Shown: in pieces, positions 1 to 6,452 of the stretch
Layout: each line of letters begins with the position of its first letter
Position numbering within the stretch: position 1 is the stretch's first letter
From: Nocardioides baculatus
Lineage (GTDB): Bacteria > Actinomycetota > Actinomycetes > Propionibacteriales > Nocardioidaceae
Length of the DNA stretch: 64,000 bases
Reading direction: 5' to 3'
NCBI RefSeq assembly: GCF_016735675.1
Contig: NZ_JAERSG010000008.1
Location: 104,760-168,759, forward strand
Notes under the pieces: model-generated
The model's database searches: none
Told to the model about the DNA's origin: nothing
Seen by the model: the letters and a program-made list of their open reading frames with translations, nothing else
Translations under genes and position numbers: made by a program

Positions 1-202
1 AGAAGGCACTCCCCTCCCCGGTGACCACGACCGCGCGCACGGACGGGTCGGCGGCGATCGCGTCGATCGCCGTGACCCACGACGAGGTCATCTCGTCGCT
101 CATCGCGTTGCGCATGTCGGGGTTGTCGAGGGTGAGCAGCACGACCCCCTCGGAGGGCTGCTCGAGACGCAGGTGGGCAAGGTCGGAGAGGTCGGCGGGC
201 AT
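1..202 (-). CDS. enoyl-CoA hydratase/isomerase family protein (N-terminal part)
   Basis: About 67 N-terminal residues are present; the gene runs off the left edge of the window. The protein reads as a crotonase-fold enzyme: a short beta segment with EGVVLLTLDNPDMRNAM (the usual substrate-pocket NP..RNA motif), then DPSVRAVVVTGEGSAF, the typical second strand before the oxyanion-hole region, which lies outside the window. Such enzymes hydrate or isomerise acyl-CoA thioesters in the cytoplasm, but the specific substrate cannot be told from this part. The ATG at 202 is preceded by a TACCCT -10 box only 6 nt away, so the mRNA is probably leaderless. Confidence 0.85.
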   Translation of the reverse strand, partial: MPADLSDLAHLRLEQPSEGVVLLTLDNPDMRNAMSDEMTSSWVTAIDAIAADPSVRAVVVTGEGSAF

Positions 203-208
203 GCCCCG

Positions 209-214
209 AGGGTA
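209..214 (-). promoter_or_regulatory. -10 box of a leaderless promoter for the enoyl-CoA hydratase gene
   Basis: TACCCT on the minus strand, 6 nt before the ATG at 202. The TANNNT-N6/7-start layout recurs through the window and is typical of actinobacterial leaderless transcripts. Confidence 0.45.
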
Positions 215-222
215 CTGATCGG

Positions 223-256
223 GCTGAGCGTGGAATCACCCGGTTTCACGCTCAGC
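223..256. promoter_or_regulatory. inverted repeat in a divergent promoter region
   Basis: Arms GCTGAGCGTGGAA and TTTCACGCTCAGC pair with one mismatch around an 8-nt centre. The site lies between the divergent hydratase (start 202) and DUF5679 (start 396) genes and just upstream of the hydratase -10 box. It could be an operator or a hairpin; there is no T-run to make it a terminator. Confidence 0.4.
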
Positions 257-395
257 GCGTGTGGTGCGTGAGCGTGGGCCACGCGTGGCGTAGGGTCGTC
301 GACGGATCGCCGGCAACCGCCGGCTTTCCCCGGCGGGCTTCCCCTTCGACAACCCCGTCGCGACGACCAAGAAGAAACAAAGCAAGGAGGCCGTC

Positions 396-554
396 ATGGC
401 GGAGACCTGGAGCGGTGAGTTCTACTGCGTCAAGTGCAAGGAGAAGCGCGAGGCGGAGGGCGAGATCAAGGTCAACGACAAGGGCACCAAGATGGCCAAG
501 GGCGTCTGCCCGGTCTGCGGTACCAACCTGAACCGCATCCTCGGCAAGGCGTGA
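396..554 (+). CDS. DUF5679-family small zinc-ribbon protein
   Basis: A 52-residue protein too short to stand out by length, but well supported. It has a strong Shine-Dalgarno (AAGGAGG, 384-390) 5 nt before the ATG and a hairpin terminator 20 nt after the stop. It contains two cysteine pairs, YCVKCKEK near the N-terminus and CPVCGTNL near the C-terminus, as in a zinc ribbon, and many lysines between them. This matches the small actinobacterial DUF5679 family, whose role is unknown. The following gene starts about 130 nt downstream on the same strand but is separated by the terminator. Confidence 0.85.
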   Translation: MAETWSGEFYCVKCKEKREAEGEIKVNDKGTKMAKGVCPVCGTNLNRILGKA

Positions 555-574
555 GACTCACCCCTTGAGCATCT

Positions 575-609
575 AGCAGCGGCGTCACCCACCGGGTGGC
601 GCCGCTGCT
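575..609 (+). terminator. hairpin terminator after the DUF5679 gene
   Basis: A 16-bp stem (575-590 with 594-609, one G:T wobble) with a three-base loop. It has no clear T-tract, which is common in high-GC actinobacteria. Confidence 0.65.
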
Positions 610-680
610 GCATTCGTGGCACGTGAATTCCCCTGTGCACGACGCTCCACGGCGGCTCTGCGTCTGGCACCGTCCGTGGC

Positions 681-1196
681 ATGTCCCGCCCGCTCTCCCC
701 CAGCCCGTACGCCGTCGGCCGGCGCGCCCAGCTCGACTGCCCGGCCGCGTGGCACACGCAGGTGCTGGCCGCCCTCGCGGTCGCCGGGATCGTCGTGGAC
801 GACTCCGCTCCCGTGGGGATCGCCCTCGCGCCCGGCCGTACGGTCTCAGCCGTCGTCGATGGCTGGAGCGTCGACTCGCTCCCCCACCTGCTCGTCGGCG
901 TCACGCCGTGGGCGATCGAGGTCGGCCCGTGGGCGGCACCGGGCGTGGGTCCGTGCGCCCGGTGCGTCGCAGCGGCCGTGCTCGACGACCGCCCGACGAC
1001 ACCTGTCCCGGAGATGCCGCGACCGTTGCTCGCCCTGGCAGCCGGCGCGGCTGCGCGCGACCTCGCCGCCTGGTCGGCCGGGGAGCCGCCGCACACGTGG
1101 CTGACGTCGTGGCGCCACGACCACCACCCGCTGCCGGCAGAGCGACGGTGGGAGCGCCACCCCTACTGCGGGTGCGCCTGGTTCGACACGGCCTGA
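681..1196 (+). CDS. orphan E1-like (TOMM leader-binding / SagC-type) zinc-domain protein
   Basis: The 171-residue protein resembles the C-terminal half of the E1-like (ThiF-fold) proteins that bind leader peptides for YcaO cyclodehydratases. A stretch around residues 70-95, LLVGVTPWAIEVGPW followed by GPCARC, matches the usual 'VGPLV.PG..PCLRC' segment. An alanine-rich helix follows (115-132), and the protein ends in RHPYCGCAW. Cysteines 92, 95, 163 and 165 would bind one zinc, as in that family. The N-terminal half is too short for a full Rossmann-like domain and no YcaO or precursor peptide gene is in the window. I read it as a minimal or degenerate stand-alone docking domain; a role in peptide modification is not shown. 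Confidence 0.55.
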   Translation: MSRPLSPSPYAVGRRAQLDCPAAWHTQVLAALAVAGIVVDDSAPVGIALAPGRTVSAVVDGWSVDSLPHLLVGVTPWAIEVGPWAAPGVGPCARCVAAAVLDDRPTTPVPEMPRPLLALAAGAAARDLAAWSAGEPPHTWLTSWRHDHHPLPAERRWERHPYCGCAWFDTA

Positions 1197-1212
1197 CCCG
1201 CTCGGCACGGGC

Positions 1213-1386
1213 TCACCACCACTCGCTGTCGAGCTTGCCCTCCATCGCCCGCAGGTTCTCCCGCGAGCACGTGACGCAGAACCGCTGCTGACGACCGCGC
1301 TCGACGGCCGTCGTCCAGCTCAACGCCTCGGCCGCCGGCGCCTGGGTCCCGCAGTAGCTGCACGTGACGGTCTCGTCGTCGTTCAC
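1213..1386 (-). CDS. small two-CxxC zinc-binding protein
   Basis: A 57-residue protein from a GTG at 1386. It has CSYCGTQ near the N-terminus and CVTCSREN near the C-terminus, spaced about 25 residues apart, as in a treble-clef or zinc-ribbon knuckle, and ends in EWW. A longer reading upstream is unlikely because TAGCGT lies 7 nt before the GTG, giving a leaderless start. It converges with the E1-like gene (16 nt between stops). Function unknown. It is one of several small cysteine-pair proteins in the whiB7 neighbourhood. Confidence 0.7.
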   Translation of the reverse strand: MNDDETVTCSYCGTQAPAAEALSWTTAVERGRQQRFCVTCSRENLRAMEGKLDSEWW

Positions 1387-1393
1387 GCGAGCG

Positions 1394-1399
1394 ACGCTA
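1394..1399 (-). promoter_or_regulatory. -10 box, leaderless promoter of the small CxxC protein
   Basis: TAGCGT on the minus strand, 7 nt before the GTG start at 1386. Confidence 0.45.
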
Positions 1400-1437
1400 C
1401 TCCCCGTCACACCCCGCCCGGGTGCGGAAATGCCGAC

Positions 1438-1474
1438 GAGCCGGCACGTCGTCACCGTGACGACGTACCGGCTC
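1438..1474 (-). terminator. hairpin terminator downstream of the small coiled protein
   Basis: The arms 1438-1455 and 1457-1474 (GAGCCGG..., ...CCGGCTC) form an 18-bp stem with one mismatch and a minimal loop. The site lies just past the stop of the gene at 1505-1699 and before the leaderless gene at 1386, so it most likely ends the whiB7-side transcript. Confidence 0.6.
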
Positions 1475-1504
1475 GTGGTGCTCACCCGCGATCAGGGCGA
1501 GGGC

Positions 1505-1699
1505 TCAGATCGCGCGGGCGAGGGCGAGACGCGCCTGCTGCGCGGCCTGCTCGGCCTTGCGGCTCATCCGACGTGCCATGGCCAGCTGGTGGCCACGACG
1601 CATTTCGTGCGCCTCTCCCAGGCGCGCGGACATTTGCGCGCGTGCGAGTTCTTCATGCATGAGATTCATGTCGTTGCTTCCGTTTCGGTAGGTCTTCAT
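1505..1699 (-). CDS. small basic helical protein, unknown function
   Basis: A 64-residue, Arg/Ala/Met-rich protein predicted to be almost wholly helical (MHEELARAQMSARLGEAHEM, then MARRMSRKAEQAAQQARLAL). It has no cysteines and no membrane segment. Two starts are possible: ATG 1699 (AAGGA about 13 nt upstream) or ATG 1669 (GGAAG 8 nt upstream, MNLMHEEL...). I list the longer one. It follows whiB7 on the same strand by 49 nt, so the two are likely co-transcribed and it may be induced with WhiB7. I recognise no functional family. Confidence 0.6.
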   Translation of the reverse strand: MKTYRNGSNDMNLMHEELARAQMSARLGEAHEMRRGHQLAMARRMSRKAEQAAQQARLALARAI

Positions 1700-1748
1700 G
1701 TCGGTCGTGATTCCTTGTGTTTCCTGAGTGGGAGGTGTGCGGTGGCGC

Positions 1749-2117
1749 CTACGCGGCGGCCCCGTCCTTCTGCTTCTGCTCGGCCGCGTGAGCAACCTGG
1801 TCGGACTTGCGGGGCCGGCCTCGCGGCCGCTTGCGCGGGATCACCACGCCCTGGAGGAAGAGCTCGCCTCCCCAGACGCCCCACGGCTCACGCCGCTCGA
1901 GGGCTCCGTCGAGGCACAGCGCCTGCACGGGGCAGTCGACGCAGAGAGCCTTGGCGTGCTCCACGTCCGCAGGGGACTCGGCAAACCACAGCTCGGCGTC
2001 GTTGACGCGGCAGGGCAGCAACTCCTCATCCACTCCGGCGGCTGCGTCGTGCAGTGCTCCCAGGGGTGCCTGGGTGGCGTCGGCAGCTCGGTTGCGGTCG
2101 AGAACGCTGATGGTCAT
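1749..2117 (-). CDS. whiB7: WhiB7-type redox-sensing transcriptional regulator
   Basis: This is the master activator of intrinsic antibiotic resistance in actinobacteria; it works as a sigma-70 (SigA) partner. The 122-residue protein has the four iron-sulfur cysteines (C36, C59, C62, C68), the GVWGG turn (80-84), and a C-terminal AT-hook RPRGRPRK (97-104) that separates WhiB7 from other Wbl proteins. The AGGAGGTG Shine-Dalgarno lies about 7 nt before the ATG at 2117. It lies downstream of uvrD2, as Rv3197A follows Rv3198c in M. tuberculosis. Its roughly 375-nt leader carries an autoregulated-type promoter, a uORF and an attenuator, listed separately. Confidence 0.95.
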   Translation of the reverse strand: MTISVLDRNRAADATQAPLGALHDAAAGVDEELLPCRVNDAELWFAESPADVEHAKALCVDCPVQALCLDGALERREPWGVWGGELFLQGVVIPRKRPRGRPRKSDQVAHAAEQKQKDGAAA

Positions 2118-2179
2118 GTGTATTCACCTCCTACTCGTTGACCTGATCGCGGGTGTTGATGGACTGGACAAACAGAAAA

Positions 2180-2209
2180 GCCGCGGATCCCGGTGTCGGG
2201 TTCCGCGGC
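2180..2209 (-). terminator. whiB7 leader attenuator (intrinsic terminator)
   Basis: On the minus strand a 13-bp G+C stem (GCCGCGGAACCCG with CGGGATCCGCGGC, one mismatch) is followed by TTTTCTGTTTGT. It is the only leader hairpin in the window with a real U-tract. It sits between the uORF stop (2238) and the whiB7 start (2117). This placement fits ribosome-controlled premature termination of whiB7. Confidence 0.8.
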
Positions 2210-2237
2210 CTGGAGGCTGCCGATGTAGGTGAGTCAC

Positions 2238-2420
2238 CTATGTCGACGGACTCCAGGTAGGAGAACCCGGGAAATCGCCCTTGATCCGAACGATGGCGGC
2301 GTCGCCCTGGACAGCCACCACGCCGGCACCGAGTGCACGCGAGTGCGCGCAGGGGCGGCCGAGGGTGGACATGCCGAAGGACGGCGTCCAAGCCGTCATC
2401 GTCTTCGTGTAGTTCTCCAT
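2238..2420 (-). CDS. uORF (leader peptide) upstream of whiB7
   Basis: A 60-codon reading frame starting MENYTKTMTAW and ending PGSPTWSPST. It is preceded by a near-perfect Shine-Dalgarno (GAAGGAGGT, complement of 2428-2436) 7 nt from the ATG. It lies between the whiB7 promoter and the attenuator hairpin, with its stop 28 nt before the hairpin. Mycobacterial and streptomycete whiB7 leaders are known to hold a translated uORF whose ribosome stalling relieves termination; the same role is inferred here. A short AGGTGACTCACCT hairpin directly follows the stop. Confidence 0.75.
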   Translation of the reverse strand: MENYTKTMTAWTPSFGMSTLGRPCAHSRALGAGVVAVQGDAAIVRIKGDFPGSPTWSPST

Positions 2421-2492
2421 CAGGGCCACCTCCTTCGGGGCATAGGGCGCGGATCCTTGTCAGGGATCCCATGCGCGTGGGTTGTGAGAGGA

Positions 2493-2530
2493 ACGCTAGA
2501 CCCTGCTCCGCGTCAGGGGCAAACGATTTT
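2493..2530 (-). promoter_or_regulatory. WhiB7-type autoregulated promoter
   Basis: Minus strand: an AAAAT tract (2526-2530) lies just upstream of a TTGCCC -35 box (2517-2522), an 18-bp spacer and a TAGCGT -10 box (2493-2498). An AT-rich patch touching the -35 is the known signature of WhiB7-activated promoters. Transcription would start about 60 nt before the uORF. Confidence 0.75.
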
Positions 2531-2559
2531 GTGGGTATTACTTCAAAAAGTTTCCGGAT

Positions 2560-4641
2560 TCATCCTTTGGACCCGTCGGCGACCAGCGCGAGCACCTCGT
2601 CGCCGTACTTGGTCAGCTTGCTCGGACCCACTCCGCTGATGGACCGCAGACCCTTCTCGTCGGCCGGGGTGTGCTCGGCGATGAGCTGCAGTGTCGCGTC
2701 GGTGAAGATCACGAACGCCGGGACGCTGTCCTGAGCCGCCCGGGCCAGGCGCCACTCGCGGAGCCGCTCGAACAGCGCCTCGTCGTAGGAGGCAGGGCAG
2801 TCGCCACAGCGGCCGATCTTCTTCTCCTGGGCACTCGAGAGGGGGCGTCCGCACTCGCGGCAGTGCATCGCCGCGCGGTTGCGCTTGCTGCGCTCACGGC
2901 GCTGCGTGGAGACGCCGGGCACCCCGTCGAGCAGGGGTGCGAGGAACGGCGACGCACCGCGGTTGCCGCGGCCGCCGGGCTCGCGGGCGCTCGCCCACGA
3001 GACGGTGAGCTCGTCGCGGGCGCGGGTCATCGCGACGTAGAGCAGGCGGCGCTCCTCCTCGACCTCGGCCGGGGTCTGCGCCTGCGAGATCGGCATCATC
3101 TTCTCGTGCATGCCGGCGACGAAGACGGCGTCCCACTCGAGGCCCTTGGCGGAGTGGATCGTGGCCAGGGTGACGGCGTCGGCGACCGGCGCGTGCTGCT
3201 CGCCGGCCCTGCGGTCGAGGTCGTCGACGAAGTCGCCGAGCGAGGCCTCGGGCTGCTCGCGCGCGAAGTCGATCGAGAGGTCGACGAGGGCCTGCAACGA
3301 CTCCCAGCGGTTGCGCACCTCTCCCCTGCCCTCCGGCGGCTGGACGGAGTGGCCCATCTGCGACAGGACGGCGACCACCGCCTCGGCCACGGGTCCGGAC
3401 GCCTCGCCGCTGCGCGCGGCACCGCGGACGAGGGTGATCGCCTGCCGCACCTCGGGACGGTCGAAGAACCGTGCCGCACCGCGTACGACGTAGGGCAGCC
3501 CGCGGGCGGCGAGCGCCTCCTCGAAGCGCTCGGACTGCGCGTTGATCCGGAGCAGCACCGCCATCCGGCTGGCAGGCATGCCCTGCGCACGCAGCGCGGC
3601 GACGCGGTCGGCGACGGCGTCTGCCTCGGCCACCTCGTCGGTGGCCTCGCGGAAGGTGATCTTCGCGCCGCCGGGTCGTTGGGCGACGAGCGCGACGCCT
3701 TGGCTGGCCGTGCCGGCCAGGAGCGTGTTGGCGCCGGCCACGACCTCGGGCGTGGAGCGGTAGTTGCGGACCAGCTCGACGCTGGTGGCCGACGGGAAGC
3801 GCGTGCCGAACTCGCGGAGGTAGCGCGCGTCGGCTCCCGCGAAGGAGTAGATCGTCTGGGCCGGGTCGCCGACGACGCACAGCTCGTCACGGCCACCGAG
3901 CCACAGGTCGAGCAGCGCGTGCTGGAGCGGCGAGACGTCCTGGAACTCGTCGACCACGAACCACTTGTACTGGCGGCGCACCTGCGCGGCGACAGCCTCG
4001 TTGTCGGCGAGCAGGCCGGCACCGAAGAGGAGCACGTCCTCCATGTCCATCCGGCCCTGGTCGCGCTTGACCTCCTCGTAGGCGCCGAACGCCCGCGCGA
4101 CCACCTCGGGCTCGAGCCCGGCGACCGAGCGGCCGCGCGCCCTGGCCAGGGCGGCGTAGGAGTCCGGGGAGACGTTGCTGACCTTGGCCCACTCGATCTC
4201 GCTCGCGAGGTCGCGCAGGGTGGCCTGGTCGGTGGCGAGCCGCTGGCGGCGCGCGGCGAGGGCGAGCATGCCCAGCTTGGACTGGGTCAGCTCGGGGAGC
4301 TCACGCTGGTGGACGCGCGGCCAGAAGAACCGGAGCTGGCGCAGGGCGGCGGAGTGGAACGTCCGGGCCTGCACTCCGGGCGCACCCAGGGCCCGCAGCC
4401 GCTCGCGCATCTCGCCCGCCGCCCGCGTGGTGAAGGACAGCGCGAGGACCTCGGTGGGCGCGTAGACCCCGGTGGCGACACCGTGGGCGATGCGGTGGGT
4501 GACCGCTCGCGTCTTGCCCGTGCCGGCACCCGCCAGCACGCGGACCGGACCGCGCAGCGCCTCGGCGACCTGTCGCTGCTCGGGATCGAGCGCATCGAGC
4601 AACGTCGGCTCCTGGCGGGGGTGGGTGGACGAACGCGTCAA
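2560..4641 (-). CDS. uvrD2: ATP-dependent DNA helicase UvrD2
   Basis: A 693-residue SF1A 3'-5' DNA helicase. The Walker A motif GAGTGKT (38-44) and helicase motifs (VDEFQDVSPLQ, GDPAQTIYSFAG, NYRSTPEVV, TIHSAKGLEWDAVFV, VAMTRARDEL) are all present. After the motor, a tetra-cysteine module (CRECGRPL ... CGDCP) links to a C-terminal HRDC domain (SISGVGPSKLTKYGDEVLALV). That layout is diagnostic for UvrD2 and absent in UvrD1/PcrA. It is divergent from mycoredoxin and upstream of whiB7, as in M. tuberculosis (Rv3198c). Its role is in DNA repair and replication-associated unwinding. Confidence 0.95.
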   Translation of the reverse strand: MTRSSTHPRQEPTLLDALDPEQRQVAEALRGPVRVLAGAGTGKTRAVTHRIAHGVATGVYAPTEVLALSFTTRAAGEMRERLRALGAPGVQARTFHSAALRQLRFFWPRVHQRELPELTQSKLGMLALAARRQRLATDQATLRDLASEIEWAKVSNVSPDSYAALARARGRSVAGLEPEVVARAFGAYEEVKRDQGRMDMEDVLLFGAGLLADNEAVAAQVRRQYKWFVVDEFQDVSPLQHALLDLWLGGRDELCVVGDPAQTIYSFAGADARYLREFGTRFPSATSVELVRNYRSTPEVVAGANTLLAGTASQGVALVAQRPGGAKITFREATDEVAEADAVADRVAALRAQGMPASRMAVLLRINAQSERFEEALAARGLPYVVRGAARFFDRPEVRQAITLVRGAARSGEASGPVAEAVVAVLSQMGHSVQPPEGRGEVRNRWESLQALVDLSIDFAREQPEASLGDFVDDLDRRAGEQHAPVADAVTLATIHSAKGLEWDAVFVAGMHEKMMPISQAQTPAEVEEERRLLYVAMTRARDELTVSWASAREPGGRGNRGASPFLAPLLDGVPGVSTQRRERSKRNRAAMHCRECGRPLSSAQEKKIGRCGDCPASYDEALFERLREWRLARAAQDSVPAFVIFTDATLQLIAEHTPADEKGLRSISGVGPSKLTKYGDEVLALVADGSKG

Positions 4642-4751
4642 CCCTATGCGCCGCGACCGACAGCCGGCCGGCCGCTCTCCACAGCCCGGACCCGGCCGAC
4701 TGCGACCCGTCGCACGGGAATGCCCGCGCCGACGGCGTCGTTGGACCAGGC

Positions 4752-5003
4752 ATGTCCGAGAACCAGTTCACGATGTTCACCACGCCGTGGTGTGGCTACT
4801 GCCACCGCCTCAAGAGCCAGCTCGATCGCGAGGGGATCACCTTCGACATCGTCGACATCGAGCAGCAGCCCGACGCGGCGTTCACCGTCGAGCAGGCCAA
4901 CGGTGGGAACCAGACCGTGCCGACCCTTCTCTTCTCCGACGGGAGCACCCTGACCAACCCCTCCGTGGCTGCGGTCAAGGACAAGCTCGCGGCCCTGGCC
5001 TGA
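4752..5003 (+). CDS. mrx1: mycoredoxin (glutaredoxin-like)
   Basis: An 83-residue single-domain thioredoxin-fold protein with the active site TTPWCGYC (C14, C17) and a cis-proline segment TVPTLLF. This matches mycoredoxin-1 (Rv3198A), which reduces mycothiol mixed disulfides. It sits next to and divergent from uvrD2, as in mycobacteria. The downstream gene begins 33 nt later with its own apparent leaderless promoter. Confidence 0.93.
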   Translation: MSENQFTMFTTPWCGYCHRLKSQLDREGITFDIVDIEQQPDAAFTVEQANGGNQTVPTLLFSDGSTLTNPSVAAVKDKLAALA

Positions 5004-5024
5004 GGGCCGGGAAGCAACCGGGGT

Positions 5025-5030
5025 TAGCCT
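5025..5030 (+). promoter_or_regulatory. -10 box, leaderless promoter of the gene at 5037
   Basis: TAGCCT, 6 nt before the GTG start. Confidence 0.5.
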
Positions 5031-5036
5031 GACGTC

Positions 5037-5492
5037 GTGTCACTGCTGAACTCGATCGACCGCCCCCATGTCCTCACCGCGATCGAGACGTGGGACAAGG
5101 CCGGCGGATCCAACTACATGCTGGTACGCGGCGGCGTGTCGACCCACGTGCTGCTGCACGCCGGTCGGGAGTACGACGCGGCCGCGATCGTGGGCATCGC
5201 CCACGGACTCGCGACCGGCAACACGCTGACGCCTGCCGAGGTGCCGGGCGGCTCGGCCGGGGCGAGCAAGGCGCTGACGCGGCTGGGCTTCCAGATCCGC
5301 GACGACTCGCCGCCGGCTCCCCAGCGGGTCCCGGGAACGAAGGCGACGACGCCGCGCATGCCGCGGGCAGCAGCGGCGCCGCGCGCCACCCCGCGCCCCC
5401 GGGTCGCCGCGAGCGACCGGATCGTCGACAACCTGTGCCCCCGCTGCTTCATCGCGATGCCTGCCACGGGCATCTGCGACCAGTGCGACTGA
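5037..5492 (+). CDS. ScoMcrA-head-like domain protein with C-terminal zinc ribbon
   Basis: A 151-residue protein in two parts. Residues 1-90 (DRPHVLTAIETWDKAGG..., REYDAAAIVGIAHGLATG, KALTRLGFQIRDD) resemble the N-terminal 'head' domain of ScoMcrA-type modification-dependent endonucleases, in which the core motif is 'YDSKAIVGVAHGY'. A Pro/Ala/Arg-rich linker (95-130) follows. The tail has CPRC and CDQC, a zinc knuckle. There is no SRA or HNH nuclease domain. The head's job in those nucleases is not settled, so I give no function. It converges with nudC with 4 nt between the stops. Confidence 0.55.
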   Translation: MSLLNSIDRPHVLTAIETWDKAGGSNYMLVRGGVSTHVLLHAGREYDAAAIVGIAHGLATGNTLTPAEVPGGSAGASKALTRLGFQIRDDSPPAPQRVPGTKATTPRMPRAAAAPRATPRPRVAASDRIVDNLCPRCFIAMPATGICDQCD

Positions 5493-5496
5493 CCGG

Positions 5497-6420
5497 CTAG
5501 TCCCAGCCCGGCCCGTCCAGCGGGCGGCCGAACCACGACTCGATGAGCGATGACGAGATCGAGATGCCGCGCGGCACCACGAGCTCGCCGGAGCGGCCCG
5601 CCGCCTCGAAGTCGGCGCGCGTCCACCAGCGAGCCTCCTCGATCTCGGCGCCGTCCACGTCGATCTCCGTGCTGGTCGCACGCCCGATGAAGCCGAGCAT
5701 CAGGCTGGCGGGCAGCGGCCACGGCTGGCTGCCGAAGTAGCTCACCTCGCCGACCCGTACGCCGACCTCCTCGTCGACCTCGCGGCGTACGGCGTCCTCG
5801 AGGGTCTCCCCCGGTTCGCAGAACCCGGCGAGCGTGGACCAGCGACCGGGCGGCCAGGCGCGGTTGCGGCCCAGCAGGATCGCCTCGTCGTCACCGTCCC
5901 CGTGGGTGATCGCCATGATCACGGCCGGGTCGGTGCGTGGGAACTGCGGACGGTCGCACTGCGTGCACCGCAGCTCGTGACCGGCGGCCCGGCTGACCAG
6001 GGTGCCTCCGCAGCGCGGGCAGAAGCGCGTCGCGTGGTGCCACTCGGCCAGCCCGATCGCGTGCATGACGAGCGGCGCCTGGTCCGGCGTACCGTCCGCC
6101 AGCAGCGTCAGCACGTCCCTCAGGGGCACCCACTCCGCCGGGTCGCCGGGAGCGTCCTCGGGCCTGACGATGACCGCGACGTGGACGGTGTCGTCCCGGT
6201 CGCCGAGGAGCACCAGCGTGCCGTCGGGCGCCTGGTCGGGCGAGACCCAGTCGACCGCGCCGTCGACGGGCCGGAGGCGGTTGCCGGACACCACCAGCAC
6301 CCGCGTCGCGGGGTCGGACATCCGCTCGTCGAGCCAGTCCTGGTCCGTGCGGCGCAGACCGATGCGGTTGTGTGCGTGGGCCGACAGTGCGGCGTGCGGG
6401 AGGAGGCGCTCGGAGCTCAC
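5497..6420 (-). CDS. nudC: NADH pyrophosphatase / NAD-decapping Nudix hydrolase NudC
   Basis: The 307-residue protein has an N-terminal NUDIX-like domain, a zinc ribbon (CPRCGGTL ... CTQCDRPQFPRTDP), a full Nudix box (GFCEPGETLEDAVRREVDEE) and the NudC-specific SQPWPLPASLM motif. NudC hydrolyses NAD(H) to NMN(H) and AMP and can remove NAD caps from RNA. It is the counterpart of Rv3199c, keeping the mycobacterial order after mycoredoxin. It is divergent from deoD, with starts only 32 nt apart. Confidence 0.95.
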   Translation of the reverse strand: MSSERLLPHAALSAHAHNRIGLRRTDQDWLDERMSDPATRVLVVSGNRLRPVDGAVDWVSPDQAPDGTLVLLGDRDDTVHVAVIVRPEDAPGDPAEWVPLRDVLTLLADGTPDQAPLVMHAIGLAEWHHATRFCPRCGGTLVSRAAGHELRCTQCDRPQFPRTDPAVIMAITHGDGDDEAILLGRNRAWPPGRWSTLAGFCEPGETLEDAVRREVDEEVGVRVGEVSYFGSQPWPLPASLMLGFIGRATSTEIDVDGAEIEEARWWTRADFEAAGRSGELVVPRGISISSSLIESWFGRPLDGPGWD

Positions 6421-6439
6421 GCTTTCCCACGCTAGTCGG

Positions 6440-6445
6440 TAGCGT
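6440..6445 (+). promoter_or_regulatory. -10 box, leaderless promoter of deoD
   Basis: TAGCGT, 7 nt before the GTG start at 6453. Confidence 0.5.
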
Positions 6446-6452
6446 GCGCGGC

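Noticed and set aside
2671..4953. 760-aa open frame on the plus strand across uvrD2
   Set aside because: It is antisense to uvrD2, rich in Arg/Gly/Val/Asp, with no known motif; a GC-driven shadow frame.
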